Source: Chloroflexota bacterium
Lineage (GTDB): Bacteria > Chloroflexota > Limnocylindria > P2-11E
Assembly: GCA_013695575.1 (NCBI GenBank)
Contig: JACDAF010000129.1
Span: 1 to 15,165, forward strand
Direction: 5' to 3'
DNA length: 15,165 nucleotides
The notes under the pieces are model-generated. The model was not told the DNA's origin and did not search any database. It saw only the letters and a list, made by a program, of their open reading frames with translations. Below are positions 1-7,063 of this stretch, one piece after another. The position numbers and the translations under genes are program-made. Each line of letters begins with the position of its first letter. Within the stretch, counting starts at the first letter, position 1.

Positions 1-2
1 TC

Positions 3-296
3 GATGTCGTGAAGCGGAGCGGTGGTGCCGCCGCGTCGGTGAGCGATGCGGAGATCTCGGACGCGTGCGGCCTGCTGGCGCGCACCGAGGGCGCGCTCGT
101 CGAGCCCGCGGGTGGCGTCGTCGTGGCTACCGCGCGCGCGCTCGCGCGACGAGGCGTCTTCGCGCGAGACGAGCGTGTCGTCCTGTACCTCACCGGCAAC
201 GGGCACAAGGGCTTCCCGCTCGAGCCTGAGCTGCGCGAGCCGGTCGACGCCGACCCCGACGCGTTCGTGGCGGCCTACCCGGAGGCCGGACGATGA
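3..296 (+). CDS. thrC: Threonine synthase, C-terminal part (5' end outside window)
   Basis: The reading frame is open from base 3 and ends at TGA 294-296, giving about 97 C-terminal residues. They contain the features expected at the end of fold-type II PLP enzymes of the threonine synthase family: an S-D-A-E-I helix, the 'EGALVEPAGG' turn, and the closing 'VVLYLTGNGHKGFP' strand and loop, which matches the TGxGLKDP-like segment of ThrC. Known members convert O-phosphohomoserine to threonine in the cytosol. The PLP lysine lies outside the window. The stop overlaps the start of the sulfur-carrier gene by four bases (ATGA), implying co-translation. A sulfhydrylase of the related cysteine synthase family would look similar in this region, so the exact reaction is inferred. 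Confidence 0.8.
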   Translation, partial: DVVKRSGGAAASVSDAEISDACGLLARTEGALVEPAGGVVVATARALARRGVFARDERVVLYLTGNGHKGFPLEPELREPVDADPDAFVAAYPEAGR

Positions 297-562
297 GCCT
301 CACGATCCGCATCCCGGCTCCTCTCCGCGAGCGCGCGGGAGGAGCGCGCACGCTCCCCATCGACGCGACCACTCTCGCGGATCTGCGGCGCGGGCTTGCC
401 GATCGGTACCCGGACCTCGCCGCCGTCGTGCTCGATGGAGAGGCGTTCGGCCCCGCTGTCTCGGTGTTCGTCGACGGGGAGGACGTGCGCTTTATGCCGG
501 AGGATGCGGACCTTCGGAGCGCGCGGCTCGTCGAGCTTCTGCCGGCGATGTCCGGCGGGTAG
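293..562 (+). CDS. MoaD/ThiS-family ubiquitin-like sulfur carrier protein
   Basis: This 89-residue protein has the beta-grasp layout of MoaD/ThiS carriers. It starts with a short strand (SLTIRIPAPLRE), has a conserved 'VFVDGEDVRFM' strand near residues 57-67, and ends 'ELLPAMSGG'. The terminal Gly-Gly is what is adenylated and converted to a thiocarboxylate in known members, which then donate sulfur to molybdopterin, thiazole, cysteine or homocysteine synthesis. No activating E1-like enzyme (MoeB/ThiF) or molybdopterin gene is in the window. The start codon overlaps the threonine synthase stop by four bases, so the two are probably made together. That context makes amino-acid sulfur transfer as plausible as molybdopterin synthesis. 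The family call is firm; the acceptor is unknown. Confidence 0.88.
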   Translation: MSLTIRIPAPLRERAGGARTLPIDATTLADLRRGLADRYPDLAAVVLDGEAFGPAVSVFVDGEDVRFMPEDADLRSARLVELLPAMSGG

Positions 563-578
563 CGGCACCGCGCGCGGC

Positions 579-1496
579 ATGCCGCGGCCCCTGACACTGC
601 GGGGCGTGGTGCCGTACGTCCTCCGCCTGGGCGGATTCACCGTGGCCGCCCTCGCCGCCGCGTACGTCGCGGTCTCGGTCTACGCCGCGCTCCAATTCAG
701 CCGCGCGAAGCGGACCCCGGTCGGCCGCGATCCCGGCGAGATCTCGGATCGCTACGAGGACGTGTCGTTCGCCGCGAGCGACGGCACGGTGCTCCGCGGC
801 TGGTACTTTCCCGGCGCCAGCGGGCGCGCCGTCGTCCTCGTGCACGGCAAGGACGCGAACCGGCTCGACAGCGACGGCCTGGCCTTTGTCGCGCGGACCA
901 CGCATGCCGCCGGGTACGCCATCCTCGCGTTCGACCTGCGTGGCCATGGCGCGAGCGGGGGCGACCGCTTCTCGCTCGGGCATCACGAGCGGAAGGACGT
1001 CGCCGCTGCGGTCGATCACCTCGTGGCGCGAGGGCACGCGATCGGATCGGTCGTCCTGTACGGGGAATCGATGGGCGCCAGCACCGTGCTCCAGACGCTC
1101 CGGCTACGGCCGAACGTGGGCGCGGTCGTCTCGGACTCCGCGTACGCCGATGGGCCCTCGATCATCGACGAGGCAGGCCCGTCGGCGACGGGACTGCCAC
1201 GGGTGTTCACGGCCGGGATCATGGTCGCCGCCCGCGTGCTCCTCGGAATCGATGCCGACGCCGTCGATCCCGAGCGCGTCGTCCGTGACAGCCCGGAGCG
1301 GCCGTTTCTCTTCATCCACTGCGAGGACGACGAGCTCATCCGCGTCGACCACGCCCGGCGCCTGCGGGAGGCGAGTGAGCATCCGGACAGCGCGCTGTGG
1401 ATCGTCCCAGGCTGCGGTCACTGCGGCGCATCAGGAGTCGCGCGAACCGAGTACGCGCGGCGCCTGCTCGCGTTTCTCGATGCGCGGCTGCGCTGA
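579..1496 (+). CDS. Alpha/beta hydrolase with N-terminal membrane anchor
   Basis: A 305-residue protein. Residues 10-38 are a hydrophobic segment following several arginines and fit a signal anchor, so the hydrolase domain probably faces outside the membrane. The domain from about residue 60 has the serine hydrolase order: oxyanion-hole 'VLVHGKD' near 89, 'FDLRGHGASGG' at 118-128, the nucleophile elbow G-E-S-M-G with Ser164, the acid in 'IHCEDDELI', and the catalytic His in 'PGCGHCG' near the C-terminus. This resembles the BAAT/peptidase S9-like 'DUF1749/YqkD-type' hydrolases; the substrate is unknown. The frame is open upstream to 396, but ATG 579 avoids running through the sulfur-carrier gene and places the membrane segment at the N-terminus. 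It lies 16 bases after the carrier gene on the same strand. Confidence 0.85.
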   Translation: MPRPLTLRGVVPYVLRLGGFTVAALAAAYVAVSVYAALQFSRAKRTPVGRDPGEISDRYEDVSFAASDGTVLRGWYFPGASGRAVVLVHGKDANRLDSDGLAFVARTTHAAGYAILAFDLRGHGASGGDRFSLGHHERKDVAAAVDHLVARGHAIGSVVLYGESMGASTVLQTLRLRPNVGAVVSDSAYADGPSIIDEAGPSATGLPRVFTAGIMVAARVLLGIDADAVDPERVVRDSPERPFLFIHCEDDELIRVDHARRLREASEHPDSALWIVPGCGHCGASGVARTEYARRLLAFLDARLR

Positions 1497-1524
1497 TGCG
1501 CCCCTGCCGCCCGCGAGCGCGGTC

Positions 1525-2478
1525 ATGCGAACCGCTGATCGACCGGGAACGGCGCGCGAGGACGCGGCCCGCCGGGTGAAGGCAGTGCTCTTCGACCTCG
1601 ACAACACCATCGCGCTCGAGGATCTCGCTACCGCAAGAGCCTTCGCCGACGCGAGCGCGATCGCAAGAGGCCGCGTCGACACCGGGGCGCTCGCCGCCGC
1701 CGCGGAGGCCGAGGCCGAGGTCCGCTGGCGCTCCGGCCCTCTCTTTGGCTGGGCGGACGGCCTCGGCATCACCTCGGGCGAAGCGCTGTGGGGAGACTTC
1801 GCGGGACCCGGCGAGGAGCTCGCGTCGCTGCGCACATTCGCACCGAAGTACCGGCGGGCCGTGTGGCGAGGCGCGCTGCGGCGCTGCGGCGTCGTCGATG
1901 CGGCGCTCGCCTCGCAGCTCGACGCTGCGTTCGAGCGTGCGCGCCTCGCGGCCGAGCCGCTCGATCCCGACGCGGAAGCGGTCCTCGACGAGCTGCGGAA
2001 CGACTACCGTCTCGCGCTCGTGACGAACGGCGCGCCCGCGATCCAGCGCGCGAAGCTCGCGCTCACCGGACTCGCGCGCCGCTTCGACGCGGTCGTCGTG
2101 TCCGGCGAGATCGGTGCGGGAAAGCCGGACCCGCGCGTGGTGGAGGCGGCGCTCGGAGCGCTCGGCGTCGGACCGCACGAGGCCGCCATGGTCGGCGACA
2201 GCGTCGAGCGCGACGTCGCGGCAGCGCGCGCGGCGGGCGTCTACGCCGTGTGGCTGGACCGCGGCTCGGGACCCCTCGCGAGCGCGGGGGCAGGGGTACA
2301 GTCATCTGGCGCCGAAAAGCGCGGCGCAGCGGGCAGCGTTCGGGCGCGGGAGGGCTTGACCGGACCGACCGGGGCGGATGCGCGCATCACGAGCCTCCGC
2401 GAGCTGCCCGCCCTGCTCGCCGGGCTCCCACGGCCGCCCGTTTCGCCTCGAGACTCGCGCGGACCTCGCCCGGAGTGA
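1525..2478 (+). CDS. HAD-superfamily hydrolase (phosphatase-like)
   Basis: The four HAD motifs are present in order. Motif I is F-D-L-D-N-T with nucleophile Asp24 and acid/base Asp26; motif II is 'LVTNG'; motif III is the Lys in 'GAGKPDPRV'; motif IV is 'VGDSVERDV'. A helical C1-type cap fills the space between motifs I and II. Family members are small-molecule phosphatases such as phosphoglycolate phosphatase-like or pyrimidine nucleotidases; the substrate cannot be read from sequence. At 317 residues it is longer than the usual 220-240. A low-complexity Ala/Gly/Ser stretch of about 35 residues separates 'VWLDRG' from the normal C-terminal 'ITSLRELPALLAGL', and a Pro/Arg tail follows. ATG 1525 is chosen; GTG 1576, just before motif I, is a good alternative. 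The last 92 bases overlap hisIE on the opposite strand. Confidence 0.85.
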   Translation: MRTADRPGTAREDAARRVKAVLFDLDNTIALEDLATARAFADASAIARGRVDTGALAAAAEAEAEVRWRSGPLFGWADGLGITSGEALWGDFAGPGEELASLRTFAPKYRRAVWRGALRRCGVVDAALASQLDAAFERARLAAEPLDPDAEAVLDELRNDYRLALVTNGAPAIQRAKLALTGLARRFDAVVVSGEIGAGKPDPRVVEAALGALGVGPHEAAMVGDSVERDVAAARAAGVYAVWLDRGSGPLASAGAGVQSSGAEKRGAAGSVRAREGLTGPTGADARITSLRELPALLAGLPRPPVSPRDSRGPRPE

Positions 2479-3031
2479 CGTCGAGGTCGGTCGCAAGGAC
2501 CAGCGCGACGTACAGGAGATCGGTGAGCTCGGCGAGCGCGCGCTCCCTGCCCTCCCCGGTATAGGCCGCGGCGGCCTCGTCCGCCTCCTCGCGGAGCTTC
2601 GCCGCGATCGCACTCGCACCGCCGCGGAAGAGCTCCGCGGTGAAGGAGCCCTCCGGCAGATCGCGCTTGCGCTCGCGCAGCAGCGCGGCGAGCCGGGAGA
2701 GGAACGCGGCGAGCGTGTCTTCGGCCGGTCCGAAGCAGGTCACCTCACCCGTGTGGCACGCCGGTCCGGCCGGGTGCACTCGCACGAGCAGCGCGTCGGC
2801 GTCGCAGTCGAGGTCGAGATCGACGAGGTGGAGTACGTTGCCGGAGGTCTCGCCCTTCCGCCAGAGCCGTCCCCGGCTGCGGCTGTGGAAGTGGACCTCG
2901 CGCGTTCGGATGGTCGCCTCGAGCGCCTCACCGTCCATGTAGGCGAGCATGAGCACGGCGCCCGTCGCGGCGTCCTGCACGATCGCGGGAACCAGCCCCC
3001 GCTCGTCCCACTGCACGCTCGCGTCGTTCAC
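2387..3031 (-). CDS. hisI: Bifunctional phosphoribosyl-AMP cyclohydrolase / phosphoribosyl-ATP pyrophosphohydrolase
   Basis: A 214-residue HisI-HisE fusion catalysing the second and third steps of histidine synthesis (PR-ATP to PR-AMP to ProFAR). The HisI half (about 1-112) shows 'W-R-K-G-E-T-S-G-N', the metal-binding D-L-D-L-D-C-D cluster and the zinc-site 'GPACHTGEVTCF'. The HisE half (about 115-200) shows 'SFTAELFRGG', the E-E-A-D-E metal-binding helix and 'ELTDLLYVALVL'. The ATG overlaps the hisF stop by four bases (ATGA), so it is the last gene of the his operon. The tail after 'EVRASLEAKR' is Ala/Arg/Gly-rich and is encoded opposite the end of the HAD gene. HisIE is also a common annotation for this fusion. 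Confidence 0.95.
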   Translation of the reverse strand: MNDASVQWDERGLVPAIVQDAATGAVLMLAYMDGEALEATIRTREVHFHSRSRGRLWRKGETSGNVLHLVDLDLDCDADALLVRVHPAGPACHTGEVTCFGPAEDTLAAFLSRLAALLRERKRDLPEGSFTAELFRGGASAIAAKLREEADEAAAAYTGEGRERALAELTDLLYVALVLATDLDVTPGEVRASLEAKRAAVGARRAGRAARGGS

Positions 3032-3804
3032 GACAACGCCTCTGCGCTGGGCCGGACCGCGATCCCGAGTCCACCGAGCTCCGCCTTCAGGTCCACGATC
3101 GCGATCTCGCCCTCGTGGAAGATCGATGCCGCCAGCCCCGCGTCCGCGCCGGTGCCGGTGAAGAGCGCGGTGAAGTGCGCGGCCGTGCCGGCTCCTCCCG
3201 ACGCGATGACGGGAACCCCGACCGCGGCGGTGACGAGGCGTGTGAGCTCGAGCTCGAACCCGTCCCGCGTCCCGTCGCGGTCGATCGAGGTGAGCAGGAT
3301 CTCGCCCGCTCCGGCCGCGACCGCCCTGCGCGCCCAGTCGACCGCATCGTGGCCAGTCGGCACGCGCCCGCCCTCGATGACGACCTCGTAGCGGCCGTCC
3401 ACCCCGCGCGCGGCGTCGATCGCGATGACGACCGCCTGCGAGCCGGCGCGCGCCGCGATCTCGCCGAGGATCGCCGGCCTGCGGACGGCCGCCGTGTTCA
3501 CAGCGACCTTGTCGGCTCCCGCGCGGAGGATGGCGACGGCGTCATCGGCCGCAGTGATGCCGCCGCCGACGCAGAACGGGATGGTGAGCTCCTCCGCGAC
3601 GCGCGCGGCGAGCTCCGCGGCGGTCGCGCGCCGCTCGGGCGACGCGGTGATGTCGAGGAAGACGAGCTCGTCCGCGCCCCCGCGGTCGTAACGCGTGGCG
3701 AGCGCGACGGGATCGCCGGTGTCGCGCAGATCGACGAAGCGGCGGCCCTTCACGACGCGGCCGTCCTTCACGTCGAGGCAGGGAATGATCCGCTTCGCCA
3801 GCAC
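3028..3804 (-). CDS. hisF: Imidazole glycerol phosphate synthase, cyclase subunit HisF
   Basis: A 258-residue (beta/alpha)8 barrel, normal size for HisF. It starts 'LAKRIIPCLDVKDGRVVKG' with the general acid/base Asp11. The second catalytic Asp is in 'VVIAIDAARG' (family Asp130), and the phosphate-binding loops are 'CVGGGI', 'DRDGT' and 'IASGGAG'. HisF takes ammonia made by HisH and converts PRFAR to imidazole glycerol phosphate and AICAR. GTG 3804 is chosen because it puts the first barrel strand at the N-terminus; the frame stays open further upstream without family similarity. A 64-base gap separates it from hisH, and its stop overlaps the hisIE start. hisA, often found between hisH and hisF, is absent here. 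Confidence 0.95.
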   Translation of the reverse strand: MLAKRIIPCLDVKDGRVVKGRRFVDLRDTGDPVALATRYDRGGADELVFLDITASPERRATAAELAARVAEELTIPFCVGGGITAADDAVAILRAGADKVAVNTAAVRRPAILGEIAARAGSQAVVIAIDAARGVDGRYEVVIEGGRVPTGHDAVDWARRAVAAGAGEILLTSIDRDGTRDGFELELTRLVTAAVGVPVIASGGAGTAAHFTALFTGTGADAGLAASIFHEGEIAIVDLKAELGGLGIAVRPSAEALS

Positions 3805-3868
3805 CGTCAGTGCCTTCCGGCGGGCGCAGCCTGCGGTTCCATCGGCGAAGCAGCTCCATCGCACGCCA

Positions 3869-4477
3869 CTACGAGACCGCCGCGACGAACGATCTAAGGA
3901 AGCTCGCGCCCACGGCACCGCTCTTCTCCGGATGGAACTGGGAGCCGACGATCCCGGGCGCGCCCACGACCGCGGCCAGCTCTGCGCCGTGCTCGGTCGT
4001 CGCGAGGACCGCTTCCGCATCTGCCGGCTCCGCCGCGTAGGAGTGGACGAAGTAGTAGTGCGCGCCGTCGCGAAGTCCGGCCAGGAGCGGGTGCGCGCGC
4101 CGGACCCGGACGGTGTTCCAGCCCGTATGCGGGACGCGCGCCGCCGGCCGGAGGCGCCGGACGACGCCCGGCAGCAGCGCCAGCCCGGGCTCCGCGGGGT
4201 CCTCCTCGCTCCCCTCGAACAGGAGCTGCATGCCGACGCAGAGCCCGAGGATCGGGATCGCGCGCTCGCGGGCGGCGCGGAGCACGACGTCGAGGCCCTC
4301 GCGCCGCATCGCGCGTGCGCAGTGCCCGAAGTGGCCGACGCCGGGTAGCACGATGGCGCGCGCGCGCAGCAGGTCGTCCGCGCTCGATGTGAGCGCGGCG
4401 TCGCGGGCGCCCGCTCGCGCGAGCGCGCGGCCCACGCTCGCGAAATTGCCCACCCCGTGGTCGACGATCGCGATCAC
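3869..4477 (-). CDS. hisH: Imidazole glycerol phosphate synthase, glutamine amidotransferase subunit HisH
   Basis: A 202-residue class I glutamine amidotransferase. It begins 'VIAIVDHGVGNFASV', the typical HisH N-terminus, continues with 'IVLPGVGHFG', and carries the nucleophile Cys80 in 'GLCVGMQLLFEGSEE'. The His/Glu pair lies in 'SQFHPEKSG' near residues 182 and 184, and 'GWNTV' and 'YYFVHSY' are also conserved. It hydrolyses glutamine and channels ammonia to HisF. The GTG start at 4477 overlaps the hisB stop by four bases (GTGA). The frame is open upstream to 5125, but that part is antisense-free shadow of hisB and lacks HisH similarity. Confidence 0.95.
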   Translation of the reverse strand: MIAIVDHGVGNFASVGRALARAGARDAALTSSADDLLRARAIVLPGVGHFGHCARAMRREGLDVVLRAARERAIPILGLCVGMQLLFEGSEEDPAEPGLALLPGVVRRLRPAARVPHTGWNTVRVRRAHPLLAGLRDGAHYYFVHSYAAEPADAEAVLATTEHGAELAAVVGAPGIVGSQFHPEKSGAVGASFLRSFVAAVS

Positions 4478-5073
4478 CCGATGCGGCCCTTGCTGCTCGG
4501 CACGCCTCTCCGGCGCGGGTCCCGCTGCGACGCATGGTCCAGCGTGCGGCCGAACGCCTTGAAGGTGCCTTCGAGCAGATGGTGCGTGTTCCCGCCGCGC
4601 ACCTGTGAGATGTGGAGCGTGAACCGACCTGTCTGGCAGAGCGCCGTGAAGAAGTCCGGGATGAGCGTGGAGTCGAAGCGCCCGACGATCCGCGTCCGCG
4701 GCCGCAGGTCCGAGACGAAGCTCGGCCGCCCGCCGAGATCGAGCGCCACCGTGACGAGACACTCGTCCATCGGCAGCGTGAGCGACGCGTAGCGGACGAG
4801 CCCTTTGCGGTCGCCGAGGGCCTCGTCGATCGCGCGCCCGAGGACGAGGCCGATGTCCTCGACGGTGTGGTGCTGGTCGACCTCGAGGTCGCCGCTCGCC
4901 CGGACGGTCAGGTCGAAGAGACCATGGACCGCGACGAGCTCGAGCATGTGGTCGAGGAATGGCATGCCGGTGCCGATCGATGCCTTGCCCGTGCCGTCGA
5001 GAGCGAGCTTGACCGTGACGTTCGTCTCCTTCGTGCGGCGCACCTGCGCTGCGGACCGCGTCCTCGTTGTCAT
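4474..5073 (-). CDS. hisB: Imidazoleglycerol-phosphate dehydratase HisB
   Basis: A 199-residue monofunctional IGP dehydratase without the phosphatase domain found in enteric HisB. The two metal-binding repeats are clear: 'DQHHTVEDIGLVLGRA' in the first half and 'HHLLEGTFKAFGR' in the second. Other family blocks are 'KASIGTGMPFLDHMLE' and 'PMDECLV'. It converts imidazole glycerol phosphate to imidazole acetol phosphate. ATG 5073 has an AGGGG ribosome-binding site seven bases upstream. The first 18 residues (Arg/Thr-rich) precede the usual 'VTVKLALDGTG' start. It follows hisD after 71 bases. hisC, frequently placed between hisD and hisB, is missing, so the aminotransferase must be elsewhere. 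Confidence 0.95.
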   Translation of the reverse strand: MTTRTRSAAQVRRTKETNVTVKLALDGTGKASIGTGMPFLDHMLELVAVHGLFDLTVRASGDLEVDQHHTVEDIGLVLGRAIDEALGDRKGLVRYASLTLPMDECLVTVALDLGGRPSFVSDLRPRTRIVGRFDSTLIPDFFTALCQTGRFTLHISQVRGGNTHHLLEGTFKAFGRTLDHASQRDPRRRGVPSSKGRIG

Positions 5074-5144
5074 CGCTCACCCCTGTCGCTCGCGAGCGCC
5101 CTCCGTATCGCCGTGCGAGGGACATGGCTCAATGATCCCGACAC

Positions 5145-6416
5145 TCAGCGACGCGCCTCGAGCGACGCGGCGTGGAATGCCATCTCCTCGTGGCGCGCGA
5201 TCGCGGCTCCCGCGCGCACGAGTGTGCGGAGGTCCCCGCGCAGCGCGACGCGAGAGGTCCAACGGATGTAGTCCTCGACGCGCAACGCCGAGGCCCAGCG
5301 GGCGGTACCGCCCGTCGGCAGGCTGTGGTTCGATCCCGCGACATAGTCGCCGAAGGGCACGGCCGAGCGCTCGCCCACGAACAGCGCGCCGGCATGGCGG
5401 ATCGCCGGTGCAAGCCGCGCGGCCGCTTGTCCCGCGAGGAGCACGTGCTCGGGCGCCGCGATGTCAGTGGCCCGGGCCGCCGAGCTCAGGTCGGCGGCGC
5501 GGTAGAGCGCGACGCGCCCAACGCCGCCCTGCTCGCCCTGCGCCGCGGCGGCGGGGCGCACGAGGGCAGCGGCGAGCGAGCGCAGCAGCGTTCCGTTATC
5601 ACTGACCAGCGCCGCGAACGCGCCGCTCCCATGCTCGGCCTGCGCGAGGAGCTCGAGAGCCAGGAGCTCGGGCGAGGTGCCGGAAGACGCGACGACGATG
5701 AGCTCGCTCGGCCCCTGGAGTGCGTCGACCCCGACGTCGGCCGACACGAGCCACTTTGCGGCGGCGGTGAACGCATTGCCGGGTCCGACGATCTTGTCGA
5801 CCCGCTCGACGAGCGCTGTCCCGTACGCGAGCGCGGCGACCGCGGCCGCGCCCCCGGCGCGGTAGAGCGCATCGGCGTCCACGAGTGTGAGCGCGTACGC
5901 GAGCGCGGGGTCGAGCCCGCCATTCGCAGGGAGCGGGGACGCGAAGACGAGATCCCGGACGCCCGCCACGCGCGCTGGTACGCCGGTCATGAGCGCCGTC
6001 GATGGGTAGCTTCGCGCGCCGCGGGGCACGAGCGCTCCCACACGGTCGAGCGGCGTCGGGACGAGCTCGATGGAACCGCGCGCATCCGCGCTCCGCACCG
6101 TTCGCGGCCGCTGACGCAGGTGGAAGGACCGGATCCGCGCGTGGGCCTGCTCGAGAGCGCGGGCAAGCTCCGGCGGACATCGGCGTGCCGCCCGCCGGAT
6201 CGCCGGCCGGTCAGCGAGCAGCTCCGCGCGGGTCGCCTGCCGCCGGTCGAAGCGCCGCACGTCCGCGAGGACCGCGGTGTCGCCGCCCCGGCGGACACGC
6301 GCGACGGTCGAAGCCGCGACCCGCCGCTCAGGTAGCCCGATCGCCCCACCCCGGCGGAAGCGCGCCAGGTCGGCCGGGAGCGCCGAGAGCGGCCGCAAGC
6401 GAAGCGGCGCGCTCAC
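5145..6416 (-). CDS. hisD: Histidinol dehydrogenase HisD
   Basis: A 423-residue enzyme of normal length that oxidises L-histidinol to L-histidine in two NAD-dependent steps. The sequence shows 'LVPRGARSYPSTALMTGVP' (family signature region), 'VDKIVGPGNAF', 'GVDALQGPSELIV', zinc-ligand candidates Gln and His in 'LLAQAEHG', the catalytic Glu-His of 'APEHVLL', the ligand Asp in 'PFGDYVAGSNHSLPTGG', and the final ligand His in 'EEMAFHAASL'. The signature reads DALQGPSE rather than the common D-x-x-AGPSE, a conservative change. The GTG start at 6416 overlaps the hisG stop by four bases. The frame is open much further upstream, but only across antisense-free shadow of hisG. Confidence 0.95.
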   Translation of the reverse strand: MSAPLRLRPLSALPADLARFRRGGAIGLPERRVAASTVARVRRGGDTAVLADVRRFDRRQATRAELLADRPAIRRAARRCPPELARALEQAHARIRSFHLRQRPRTVRSADARGSIELVPTPLDRVGALVPRGARSYPSTALMTGVPARVAGVRDLVFASPLPANGGLDPALAYALTLVDADALYRAGGAAAVAALAYGTALVERVDKIVGPGNAFTAAAKWLVSADVGVDALQGPSELIVVASSGTSPELLALELLAQAEHGSGAFAALVSDNGTLLRSLAAALVRPAAAAQGEQGGVGRVALYRAADLSSAARATDIAAPEHVLLAGQAAARLAPAIRHAGALFVGERSAVPFGDYVAGSNHSLPTGGTARWASALRVEDYIRWTSRVALRGDLRTLVRAGAAIARHEEMAFHAASLEARR

Positions 6417-7063
6417 GATGCGACCACGGCCGTGCGGCCCGCAAGCCGCTCGACGATGGGCTCGATCTCCGCGCGCCGCGCGTGGAACGAGGTGGGGTTC
6501 GCGACGAGGCGTGCTGTGCACGTGGCGATCTCCTCGACGACGGACAGCTCGTTCGCGCGCAGGGTCGCGCCGGTCGCGACGAGATCCACGATCCAGTCGG
6601 CGAGACCCACACGGGGCGCCACCTCCACCGACCCCGCGACCTTCACGATCTCCACCGGGATCCCGCGCCGCTCGAAATGCTCCCGAGCCACGCGCGGGTA
6701 CTTCGTCGCGACCTCGAGGCTGCCGAGATGCCGGTACTCGTCGAGCGACCGTTCGAGCGCACTCGTCGGCGCGGCGACGACGAAACGGCAGCTGCCGAAC
6801 CCGAGGTCCACGAGATCGAGCACACGGGTGGCGGATTCCATGAGCACGTCCTGACCGACGATCCCGAGATCCGCTGCACCGCGCTCGACGTACGTCGCGA
6901 TGTCGCTCGGCCTCGCGAACACGAAGTCGATCGCTCCGGCGCGCACAACGAGCCGGCGGTCGTCCGCCGCGCGGTCCGGTGTCTCGAGGCCGATGGCGCG
7001 CACTGCCTCGAGCGCCGGTGAGAGCAGCAGTCCCTGGGCGAGCGCGAACCGGAGCGGCCTCAC
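6413..7063 (-). CDS. hisG: ATP phosphoribosyltransferase, short-form catalytic subunit HisG
   Basis: A 216-residue short-form HisG lacking the C-terminal ACT-like regulatory domain of long HisG (about 285-300 residues). Visible blocks are 'VFARPSDIATYVERGAADLGIVGQDVLME', 'VATKYPRVAREHF', 'VKVAGSVEVAPRVGLADWIVDLVATGATLRANEL' (the PRPP-binding region) and 'ANPTSFHARRAEI'. It joins ATP and PRPP in the first committed step of histidine synthesis. Short HisG is active only in a complex with HisZ, whose gene lies directly upstream and overlaps it by four bases (GTGA). The usual N-terminal 'A-L-P-K-G-R' motif is replaced by 'ALAQGLLL'. Confidence 0.95.
   Translation of the reverse strand: MRPLRFALAQGLLLSPALEAVRAIGLETPDRAADDRRLVVRAGAIDFVFARPSDIATYVERGAADLGIVGQDVLMESATRVLDLVDLGFGSCRFVVAAPTSALERSLDEYRHLGSLEVATKYPRVAREHFERRGIPVEIVKVAGSVEVAPRVGLADWIVDLVATGATLRANELSVVEEIATCTARLVANPTSFHARRAEIEPIVERLAGRTAVVAS

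Noticed and set aside
2378..3897. Long plus-strand open frames across hisIE and hisF
   Set aside because: They are antisense shadows caused by high GC at third codon positions; they show no domain motifs, whereas the minus-strand frames carry complete HisIE and HisF motifs.
3805..4020. Upstream extension of hisF in an open frame
   Set aside because: The extra residues are Arg/Ser-rich, overlap hisH and have no similarity to the HisF barrel; GTG 3804 gives the canonical N-terminus.
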